A stretch of DNA of 8,106 bases from Lentisphaeria bacterium. Its GTDB lineage: Bacteria > Verrucomicrobiota > Lentisphaeria > Victivallales > UBA1829. Of this stretch, positions 1-6,088 are shown one piece after another. The translations under genes and the position numbers were made by a program. The first letter of the stretch is position 1. Each line of letters starts with the position of its first letter. The stretch is taken from NCBI GenBank assembly GCA_017504325.1, contig JAFVRL010000307.1, positions 1 to 8,106 on the forward strand, written 5' to 3'. Below the pieces are notes generated by a model, which made no database searches, was not told where the DNA came from, and saw only the letters and a program-made list of their open reading frames with translations.

Positions 1-575
1 ATCCTTATCCAGAACACATTGAATCTCTTTTTCAAAATATAATCGATCTCTCTGGTCCAGTCCTCATAATCCCACTGCTCCGGCTGAAAGCGTTTCAGAC
101 TGCGGTGGGGACAGTAAGCCTGTCCCCGGTATTTGAAACGGGGCGTTTCAAAAAGTTCAAATCCGGAAAGTGGTATATTCTGTCCGGAGGGAAGAATATC
201 CCCGTCCCAGAAATAACGGCAGTTTCCTTTAAGTTCAAAAAAACGGTACACAGCATAAAGCAATGCCCGGGGACGGCCGGAAGCAAAGATCTGGATTTTT
301 CTGCCGTCAAGTTCAGCAGGGATAAATTCATACGCATCACTCATTACCTTGACACGGGGCATGGGGATAACATTTTTCATCACAAGTTCATGTACAAAAA
401 TATTATCCGTATCCGATCCCAGAAGAAGCAGATCGGATTTTTTATCATCTTCAAAGATCACCTCCAGAGTATTTCCGGTACAGGCAGAATACAAGGCATT
501 GAAAATATTTGCTGCGATTTCATGTTTTCTGCTTCCGCCGGGGATAAGGATCTTTGTTGCTTTTCCGGAATTCAT
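1..575 (-). CDS. GH89-like alpha-N-acetylglucosaminidase, N-terminal part (cut by left window edge)
   Basis: Reading leftward from an ATG at 575-573, an uninterrupted frame of 191 codons runs off the window edge. Residues 5-135 look like the alpha/beta N-terminal domain found before many glycosidase barrels; it ends with a segment RALLYAVYRFFELKGNCRYF (103-122) followed by WDGDILP. Residues 140-191 then match the start of the GH89 TIM barrel: a PRFKYR segment (145-150) and WDYEDWTREIDYILKKRFNV (168-187), the counterpart of the WDWxRWEREIDWMALNGIN block of NAGLU enzymes. GH89 enzymes release terminal alpha-linked N-acetylglucosamine. The N-terminus (MNSGKATKILIPGG) has no hydrophobic signal, so the enzyme is probably cytoplasmic and acts on imported oligosaccharides. 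AAAGGA at 588-583 lies 7 nt before the ATG and supports this start. The catalytic glutamates would lie outside the window. The family call is from recalled motifs; another glycosidase family with the same N-terminal fold (GH115 or GH67-like) is possible but fits less well. Confidence 0.72.
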   Translation of the reverse strand, partial: MNSGKATKILIPGGSRKHEIAANIFNALYSACTGNTLEVIFEDDKKSDLLLLGSDTDNIFVHELVMKNVIPMPRVKVMSDAYEFIPAELDGRKIQIFASGRPRALLYAVYRFFELKGNCRYFWDGDILPSGQNIPLSGFELFETPRFKYRGQAYCPHRSLKRFQPEQWDYEDWTREIDYILKKRFNVFWIR

Positions 576-611
576 ATCATATTCCTTTCTGCTGTTTTCA
601 TTTTATTTTAT

Positions 612-640
612 AATATATATGATAAAAAGACTTGACACAA
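612..640 (-). promoter_or_regulatory. Predicted sigma-70-type promoter for the GH89-like gene
   Basis: On the minus strand TTGTGT (640-635) is followed after 17 bp by TATATT (617-612), giving a start of transcription near 605 and a leader of about 30 nt before the ATG at 575. The region is very AT-rich, so the exact -10 is uncertain (TATAAA lies a few bases further on). The -35 overlaps that of the divergent promoter. Confidence 0.5.
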
Positions 641-659
641 ATAATATATAGTGTATATT
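632..659 (+). promoter_or_regulatory. Predicted sigma-70-type promoter for the divergent AraC-family gene
   Basis: A perfect TTGACA (632-637) is followed after 16 bp by TATATT (654-659), five of six matches to the -10 consensus. Transcription would start near 666, giving a leader of only about 15 nt before the ATG at 681. A second -10-like TATAAT lies at 667-672 but has no matching -35. A 6-bp inverted repeat (AATATA at 643-648, TATATT at 654-659) covers the spacer and -10 and could be an operator. Confidence 0.55.
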
Positions 660-680
660 CTATCCGTATAATTGTAAAAA

Positions 681-1634
681 ATGACCAGGCATGAGATCAT
701 GGAGAACAGTTTTTTTGATTGGCAGTTAAGCGAATACAAACCCGTATTCTGTAAAATGACTATGATGCATCATATCCCCTTCCGGCTGGATTATTCCGGA
801 GATTTTCACGGGGCGATCCATCTGAATATCCAGTTGCAGGGCGATTCGGTAAAAAGGATCGGCAATACAACAATAGAACTCAAGGATCTGGATATATTCC
901 TCACCTCCCCCTGGGAACCCCACAGAACAGTCTTTTCAGAAAATGGATCACTTATTATCATGTGTGTCCTTGATCCGGAACAGCTTGCAAATTCCCTTCC
1001 CGGACAGAAAGAAAGACTGCAAGCCTTTCTCTTCCTGCCGCCCAAAGAACGGCATGCTCTTATAAAAAAATATATTTCCGGCAATTTTCTGCAAAAAACA
1101 CTTTATGAGATCTATCCGGAAGAATATATATCCACCTGCCGGAAATGTTTTAATGACGGCAAATACGATTTTGAGAACCCTTATTTGCCGGAATATCCGG
1201 TTCCGGAAAATGATTATTTGCGCCTGTGGCATATTTTTATTGGATTTTTTATCCGTATTCTTTCCAACGTAAAGGATAAAGAGCTTCCGGGCAACAATCA
1301 GACAGATTATTTCCGGTTGCTTCCTGCATTGCAGAAAGTACAGAATGCTGACGGCAGAAAGATCACGGTGGAAGAGGCGGCAGCCTCCTGCAATATGTCT
1401 GTCAGTACCTTCCGGAAACAATTTACCCGCATTGTGGGAACACCTTTTGCAAAATATGAAGTCAACAGCCGTTTTTACTTCGCGTTGCAGGAGTTCTGCG
1501 GGGGAAAATACCTGTTGAAAGAGATCGCGGAAAAATATTCTTTTTATGACATGAGTCATTTCTGCCGTCTGTTCAAAAAAGTAACATCCAGTACGCCCCG
1601 CAAATATCAGAAAAAAACTGACGCAATCAGATAA
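681..1634 (+). CDS. AraC-family transcriptional regulator (divergent from GH89-like gene)
   Basis: This 317-residue protein has the standard two-part AraC layout. The N-terminal half is a cupin-like ligand-binding domain (about residues 25-100) with FHGAIH at 42-47 and WEPH at 78-81. The C-terminal 95 residues (about 222-313) carry two helix-turn-helix motifs, ITVEEAAASCNMSVSTFRKQ and LLKEIAEKYSFYDMSHFCRL, the second followed by FKKVTSSTPRKYQ, typical of the AraC DNA-binding domain. Members usually activate nearby sugar-use genes when a sugar binds the cupin. Its position between a divergent glycosidase and an exported carbohydrate-binding protein makes those two genes the likely targets. The start is uncertain: no Shine-Dalgarno precedes the ATG at 681, and the in-frame ATG at 699 has only a weak AGG 9 nt upstream. 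The gene may be translated from a very short leader. The regulator class is sure; the ligand is unknown. Confidence 0.93.
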   Translation: MTRHEIMENSFFDWQLSEYKPVFCKMTMMHHIPFRLDYSGDFHGAIHLNIQLQGDSVKRIGNTTIELKDLDIFLTSPWEPHRTVFSENGSLIIMCVLDPEQLANSLPGQKERLQAFLFLPPKERHALIKKYISGNFLQKTLYEIYPEEYISTCRKCFNDGKYDFENPYLPEYPVPENDYLRLWHIFIGFFIRILSNVKDKELPGNNQTDYFRLLPALQKVQNADGRKITVEEAAASCNMSVSTFRKQFTRIVGTPFAKYEVNSRFYFALQEFCGGKYLLKEIAEKYSFYDMSHFCRLFKKVTSSTPRKYQKKTDAIR

Positions 1635-1691
1635 AAAAGTCCGGAACAGCTTTTATCACTCCATAAAAAAATATCCGGCATTCCCTGCAGT

Positions 1692-1719
1692 TTGCAAAAA
1701 AGATTTTCTATGATATATT
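1692..1719 (+). promoter_or_regulatory. Predicted promoter of the DUF4838/CBM9-like gene
   Basis: In the 126-bp gap after the AraC-family gene, TTGCAA (1692-1697) is followed after 16 bp by TATATT (1714-1719); TATTAT at 1716-1721 with an 18-bp spacer is the alternative. The start of transcription would be near 1726. AGGA at 1751-1754 lies 6 nt before the ATG at 1761. No convincing terminator separates the upstream regulator, so some read-through is possible. Confidence 0.5.
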
Positions 1720-1760
1720 ATCCCGGTGAAACAACTCAAACCATAACATAAGGAAACTCT

Positions 1761-4235
1761 ATGAAAAAGAAAACACAGTTCTTTTCACTGGTATTTTTTA
1801 CTGTATTGTCTTTATTTGCCGGAGAGTACCGTTTGACAGACAATGGCAGAAATGTCTCTCATGTGGTCATAAGTAAAAATCCCTCCCCGGCAGAACAACA
1901 TGCAGCAAAGGAACTTGCCTTCTATCTGGCAAAGATCTCCGGAACCGGAAAAGCCGACCGGCCCGATAAAATGGCAAAAAAAGGAAAATACAATATTTTC
2001 TTTGTCCTGACAAATAATAAAACAATGACCGGAAAATCCGGGATCGATGTAAAGAAACTTACCACAGAAGATTCTTTCGCACTCTCTGCAAAAGAAGACG
2101 GGCTTTATATCGTTGCAAGACAAAAAAGAGGGCTTCTTTACGGTGTTTACGAAATTCTGAAAAAATATGGCGGCATCCGCTGGCTTTTCCCCGGAAAGGA
2201 CGGGGAATATTTTACAGCCAGAGGCTCGATCAGTATTCCTGCGGGGATCACTTATCATGTACCTTCTTTCACCGAAAGAAAAGTAGGCTTTACCAGTGCC
2301 AATATCACAAGCAATATTATTGACTCCTGGGATTGGTGCGTAAGAAACAATATGAGATTTGCTGCCGGAGCGCATATACTGCGTCTTTTCAAAGATCTCT
2401 CCCGCAATATGCACATGCGTGCTGTGGAATCCGGGGACGGCGGACATGTTCTGGGCAATCTTCTTACAGGTTACGGCATCCGAAAAGAGGTGAAAAACTA
2501 TACAAAAGCCCTGAAAGACCTTTATGCAGCCCACCCGGAGTATTTCCCCATGGTCAACGGGAAACGCATTCCTCTGGAAGGACACGCTTATCAGCCCTGC
2601 ACCTCCAATAAGGAAGTATTGAAGATCATGACAGAAAATCTTTTGCTCAAGGTAAAGGAAATGACTCCCGGCGGGGAATTTCTTATCGGCAATATGGATG
2701 GTACCGGCTGGTGCGAATGTAAAGAGTGTGCGTTACTGGATCCGCCGGAAGAGAAAAAAGCCGGATTCGTTTCCACAAGATACTGGACAATGGTCAATGC
2801 CATCGCAAGGGAAGTATGGAAAAAATATCCCGATGTAAAATTAAGCGGCTGGGCTTATCAGAACTTTCAGGTTCCTCCGGTGGGCGTGGAACCGGACAGC
2901 AGACTGAAAGTGTATATTTCTTTCAACAGACGCTGTTACCGGCACGAATTGAGAGATCCTTCCTGCGAAACCAATAAAGTATTCTGCAAATATTTTGACG
3001 CATGGAAAAAGGTCAAATGCAAACTCTGGACAAGGGATGAGATCGGTGTATCCGGCAGTTCCTTTGTTCCTGTGGAAGCTGCCATGGTGAAAAGTCTTGT
3101 AAAAGATTATGATTTCTACAATCTTTCCGGAATGGGACTTTGCATGAATCCCCCGGACGGGGTGTACGGTCCCCGTTATGACAACAAAGTCATGACAAAA
3201 TTAAGCTGGTACGGCATGTGGCAGGGAGCCTATATGACGGCACAGTTTCTCTGGAACAAAGATCAGGATTACGACAAAATGTATGAAGAGATCAATTCCC
3301 TCTGCTATGGAAAGGCATGGGAAGGCGGAATGAAACGCTTCCGGGAACTGATGACAAAAGCCTTCCACACCACACCGGGATGCTTCGGCTGGGGACTGGG
3401 TTCACCTCTGGGGCTGTGTCTGGAGGATGCCGCACTTCATAAAGAGATGCGGGAATGTCTGGAAAAAGCGGAAAAAGCTGTGCTTGACGATCACAGAGCC
3501 TTGAAACACGTTATGCGTGACCGGTATATGTTTGACCTTACCTGGGAAAAAGAGAGAAGGGATTTTGTCTCCTCCTATCTTCTTTATGAAGCACCTGCAA
3601 AAACAGAAGAGATCAAACTTGACGGTGTACTGGATGAAGCAGACTGGGTCAATGCTCCAACTGGGCCCGTATTCAAACAATTTATGGCAAAGCCGCAGAA
3701 GATCAAATATCCCACAAAAGTAAAGATCCTCCATACTCCGGAAGCTCTCTATTTCGGTATTGAGTGTACTGAGCCTTATCCCGCAGAAAAACTTATTGCT
3801 CTTGCGAAGAGTCAGGATCATGTAAAAATATGGAGTGACAATAAAATAGAGATCTTTATTTCCCATCCGGATCAGGGAGGTTCCTATCATCATCTTGCCT
3901 TCAACCATAAGGGCGTCCTCTATGATGCCTTCAATCAGATGGGGGATGTCCGGGAAAAGACTGCTTTTGTATCAGAAGCAACTGTTGCCGTTAAATTCCA
4001 TAAAGGCAAATGGGTGGCGGAAGTCAAAGTCCCCACAGGGCCGCTGGGAATGAAATGCAATACAGGAAATACCTGGAAGATCAATGTATCCCGTACCCGC
4101 GTGGCTGTGGATACTCCTCCCAGAGGAAGAGAAATGACCAGTATGTCCAACGGGCATTTCCACAATGCAGATAACTTTACCAATGTGAAATTTGTCCCCG
4201 CGGCAAAGAAAAAAGGGTTCTGGAGCTTCTTCTGA
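1761..4235 (+). CDS. Exported DUF4838 protein with glycosidase-type N-terminal domain and C-terminal CBM9-like domain
   Basis: This is an 824-residue exported protein. Residues 1-21 form a signal peptide (MKKK, a hydrophobic core FFSLVFFTVLSLFA, cleavage near residue 20-21). Residues 22-155 resemble the domain that precedes catalytic barrels in alpha-glucuronidases and hexosaminidases: PSPAEQHAAKELAFYLAKIS near 41-60 and RGLLYGVYEILKKYGGIRWL near 121-141. Residues of about 175-480 match DUF4838, including the cysteine cluster WCECKEC (Cys318, Cys320, Cys323). From about 611 to the end the protein looks like a CBM9-type domain: IKLDGVLDEADW, then IWSDNKIEIFISHP, and a late WVAEVKVP strand. The family is widespread in glycan-degrading bacteria but, as far as I know, its activity is not established; a glycoside hydrolase or glycan-binding role outside the cytoplasmic membrane is likely. 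The protein ends in a basic-aromatic tail (KKKGFWSFF). It probably works with the GH89-like enzyme and the regulator upstream. The start is firm (RBS plus signal peptide). Confidence 0.88.
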   Translation: MKKKTQFFSLVFFTVLSLFAGEYRLTDNGRNVSHVVISKNPSPAEQHAAKELAFYLAKISGTGKADRPDKMAKKGKYNIFFVLTNNKTMTGKSGIDVKKLTTEDSFALSAKEDGLYIVARQKRGLLYGVYEILKKYGGIRWLFPGKDGEYFTARGSISIPAGITYHVPSFTERKVGFTSANITSNIIDSWDWCVRNNMRFAAGAHILRLFKDLSRNMHMRAVESGDGGHVLGNLLTGYGIRKEVKNYTKALKDLYAAHPEYFPMVNGKRIPLEGHAYQPCTSNKEVLKIMTENLLLKVKEMTPGGEFLIGNMDGTGWCECKECALLDPPEEKKAGFVSTRYWTMVNAIAREVWKKYPDVKLSGWAYQNFQVPPVGVEPDSRLKVYISFNRRCYRHELRDPSCETNKVFCKYFDAWKKVKCKLWTRDEIGVSGSSFVPVEAAMVKSLVKDYDFYNLSGMGLCMNPPDGVYGPRYDNKVMTKLSWYGMWQGAYMTAQFLWNKDQDYDKMYEEINSLCYGKAWEGGMKRFRELMTKAFHTTPGCFGWGLGSPLGLCLEDAALHKEMRECLEKAEKAVLDDHRALKHVMRDRYMFDLTWEKERRDFVSSYLLYEAPAKTEEIKLDGVLDEADWVNAPTGPVFKQFMAKPQKIKYPTKVKILHTPEALYFGIECTEPYPAEKLIALAKSQDHVKIWSDNKIEIFISHPDQGGSYHHLAFNHKGVLYDAFNQMGDVREKTAFVSEATVAVKFHKGKWVAEVKVPTGPLGMKCNTGNTWKINVSRTRVAVDTPPRGREMTSMSNGHFHNADNFTNVKFVPAAKKKGFWSFF

Positions 4236-4298
4236 AAAAATAAAATATCCCGCAGAGAATGACCGGTACAAGCCTCACTCTGCGGGTGTTTTATTTTT
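4236..4298. terminator. Bidirectional intrinsic terminator
   Basis: A 9-bp GC-rich stem, CCCGCAGAG (4249-4257) with CTCTGCGGG (4278-4286), encloses a 20-nt loop. It is flanked on the left by an A-rich tract (4236-4248) and on the right by TGTTTTATTTTT (4287-4298), so the stem can extend through A-T pairs and a U-tract follows it on either strand. It lies directly after the stop of the DUF4838 gene (4235) and 47 bp past the stop of the converging AraC-family gene (4333), so it can end both transcripts. Confidence 0.85.
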
Positions 4299-4332
4299 CA
4301 ATGATCTCCCATCACACAAAAAGCAAAAAAAC

Positions 4333-5307
4333 TCATCTTCTCAACTTGAATTGTGCCGGAGTGCAATGATACACCTTTTTAAAAGCATTGCATAAACTGC
4401 TTGCATCACAAAAACCATGCCGGAAAGCGATCTCATTAAGCGTAAAAAGCCCGCTTTTGATATCATTTGCCGCATTTCCCAGACGCACCCGCAGCGCAAA
4501 CTGTCCGTAACTTACTCCCATGACCGAATGAAAAAGAGAAGAAAAGCGGCTTACACTTAAAGAATTTGCCGCAGCCGCCTCTTCCAGAGACATGGGAACA
4601 GGCATCTGTCTGATCCGGCTCACTGCCTTCATGATCCTGCTGATATTGGCATTGAGCAATATCCCCTCATCGGCAGGATGGGAAATATGTTCACCGGCAG
4701 TCAGGATCAACTGATGAATGGTCAGCCAGCATCTTGTCTGCCAGTAATCCGGCTGTTTCCGGGATAAATGCAGAAGATTGCGCGCAGTAACAAGCAGTCC
4801 CTCCCGTTCTTCCGCAGAAGATGGACAATATCTATCCGCAGGATCCACCGTAAAAGGGGCAAGCCAATCCGCCTCCGCATAGGGACCGCAATTTCCGATA
4901 CTGTCTGCATTGATGTTCACGGAAAGAATAAGAGTTCTTCTTTTCACAGGTCTGTATGCATGGGGTTCCCAACACATGATGAACCAGCCCTCCCCCGCCT
5001 TGCAGCTCCGGGAATGACTGCCCACAATGACTTCTGCCTCCCCCCGCAGTACAATACTGATCTGAAGAGCATAATGCACATCGCCATGAAAGTCGCAACT
5101 GGGATCTTTATGATAATCCCATACGATATTGAAGGGACTTGCCACAGAAAGCGGATGACTCTGGGAGACCATACGCACTTTTTCCAACACTTCCTCCGGC
5201 TGTTTCTGTACCCCCTCTGTCTGGCGTTTTTCCTGTCTTTTACGCCGGGAACCAGAGGAAACCGCAGTGGATTCAGATGTATGGAGAAGCTTTTTTTTCT
5301 TTGCCAC
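4333..5307 (-). CDS. AraC-family transcriptional regulator (last gene of the his-linked unit)
   Basis: This is a 324-residue AraC-type regulator. A cupin-like sensor (about residues 58-140) carries FHGDVH at 73-78 and WEPH at 113-116. The DNA-binding domain (about 222-324) has two helix-turn-helix motifs, MSLEEAAAANSLSVSRFSSL and LNEIAFRHGFCDASSLCNAF, followed by KKVYHCTPAQFKLRR. The motif pair FHGxxH / WEPH is shared with the regulator at 681-1634, so the two are probably paralogues with related ligands. The chosen start is a GTG (5307-5305) with AAGGG 8 nt upstream, 24 bp after the stop of the preceding gene. It gives a lysine- and arginine-rich, poorly structured N-terminal tail of about 45 residues. 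An in-frame ATG at 5172 would give a 279-residue protein, closer to the usual family length, but its Shine-Dalgarno is weak. An eight-A tract directly follows the GTG codon region. The targets are unknown; as the last gene of a unit with hisD and hisC it may be regulated by read-through from them. Confidence 0.9.
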   Translation of the reverse strand: MAKKKKLLHTSESTAVSSGSRRKRQEKRQTEGVQKQPEEVLEKVRMVSQSHPLSVASPFNIVWDYHKDPSCDFHGDVHYALQISIVLRGEAEVIVGSHSRSCKAGEGWFIMCWEPHAYRPVKRRTLILSVNINADSIGNCGPYAEADWLAPFTVDPADRYCPSSAEEREGLLVTARNLLHLSRKQPDYWQTRCWLTIHQLILTAGEHISHPADEGILLNANISRIMKAVSRIRQMPVPMSLEEAAAANSLSVSRFSSLFHSVMGVSYGQFALRVRLGNAANDIKSGLFTLNEIAFRHGFCDASSLCNAFKKVYHCTPAQFKLRR

Positions 5308-5331
5308 GATTTCCGCCCTTCCGGGAAAATA

Positions 5332-6048
5332 TCAATTCAATTTTCTCCGGTACAGAGATACCTGGGTAAAACGGCTCCCCTTTACCGGAGTGATCCCCAC
5401 AATCATGATCTCTTTTGCATCGGCACTCAACATGATCTCACCGCTTCCGCCGGGAATCCCCGATTCCCCGGAAGGCGAAACCCAGCCTTCCGCTTTCAAC
5501 TGCATGGCAATATTGGAAAGAAGTTCCTCTTTGCTCATTGCGGAACGCAGAGAACCGTAAACAGATCCCCTGTCGGGAAAACGGATCACCTGTAAAGCCT
5601 GCGCTCCGGCAGGGAAAGGCAGCTGATGGGGCCAGGAGGGATTTTTCCGGAAACCTTTTGCCGGAACAGTCATGGCAAACATCACCCCTTTCCCCACACC
5701 ATCCGGTGCCGCGATCAGGATCTTGCGGACAAAACCTTTTTCCGGAGGCGTACTGAAAAGAAGACCATTATCATTCATTGCCGCTGTGCCGTCCGGATAA
5801 CGCATTTTCAATGTCCGCAACGCATTACGGGGATCGGCATCGACAATGGAAGTACTCATCTTCAATTCCGTACCATTGACAATGACCCGCTCCTCCCGGA
5901 CAGCTTCCCCGTGCAGCAATTTATCTGCCGCAGCAGCAGAGGAAAATGCCCCCTTGTTGAAGGGCCAGAGGGAAAAAACTTCCCCCTGTGCAGAAAAGGA
6001 GAGGAATATGCTTAAAACGATCCCCGGCAGTACAAGAAAATTTTTCAT
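5332..6048 (-). CDS. Small exported protein of unknown function
   Basis: I do not recognise this family. The protein has 238 residues. MKNFLVLPGIVLSIFLSFSA followed by QG is a clear signal peptide with cleavage near residue 22; there is no lipobox cysteine and no further membrane segment, so it is probably soluble outside the cytoplasmic membrane. The mature part is rich in beta-type stretches. The C-terminal third has a helix ending in GW (KEELLSNIAMQLKAEGW) followed by alternating strands (GEIMLSADAKEIMIVGITPV, then FTQVSLYRRK). This helix-GW-strand layout recurs in several small exported bacterial domains, but that gives no function. The start at 6048 is preferred over an in-frame upstream ATG at 6135 because it begins the signal peptide and has its own ribosome binding site, whereas the longer form would overlap hisC and bury the signal behind 29 charged residues. 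It lies 40 bp after hisC and 24 bp before the AraC-family gene, so it is probably co-transcribed with them. Confidence 0.82.
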   Translation of the reverse strand: MKNFLVLPGIVLSIFLSFSAQGEVFSLWPFNKGAFSSAAAADKLLHGEAVREERVIVNGTELKMSTSIVDADPRNALRTLKMRYPDGTAAMNDNGLLFSTPPEKGFVRKILIAAPDGVGKGVMFAMTVPAKGFRKNPSWPHQLPFPAGAQALQVIRFPDRGSVYGSLRSAMSKEELLSNIAMQLKAEGWVSPSGESGIPGGSGEIMLSADAKEIMIVGITPVKGSRFTQVSLYRRKLN

Positions 6049-6056
6049 CCTCTTCT

Positions 6057-6062
6057 TCCTTT
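6057..6062 (-). promoter_or_regulatory. Ribosome binding site deciding the start of the exported unknown
   Basis: AAAGGA on the minus strand ends 8 nt before the ATG at 6048, with an additional purine-rich AGAAGAGG stretch between. It favours initiation at 6048 over the ATG at 6135. Confidence 0.65.
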
Positions 6063-6088
6063 CTTCTGTTGTGATTTTCAGCGGATCT

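Noticed and set aside
105..635. A 176-codon open frame on the + strand
   Set aside because: It is antisense to the GH89-like gene, has no ribosome binding site or recognisable domain, and runs across the divergent promoter region.
667..672. Perfect TATAAT as the -10 of the first AraC-family gene
   Set aside because: No -35-like hexamer lies 16-18 bp upstream; the TTGACA at 632 is 29 bp away. The TATATT at 654-659 fits better.
948..1559. A 203-codon open frame on the minus strand
   Set aside because: It lies wholly inside the AraC-family gene, whose frame has clear family motifs; the antisense product is a cysteine- and phenylalanine-rich shadow.
1635..1691. Possible terminator after the first AraC-family gene (CCGGA near 1641 with TCCGG near 1674)
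   Set aside because: The arms are only 5 bp, the loop is about 30 nt and no T-tract follows; the repeat is explained by the general excess of this motif.
1812..2585. A 257-codon open frame on the minus strand
   Set aside because: It is antisense to the signal peptide and N-terminal domain of the DUF4838 protein and has no domain of its own.
4768..5595. A 275-codon open frame on the + strand
   Set aside because: It spans the antisense of two genes (the second AraC-family gene and the exported unknown) and shows no coding motif.
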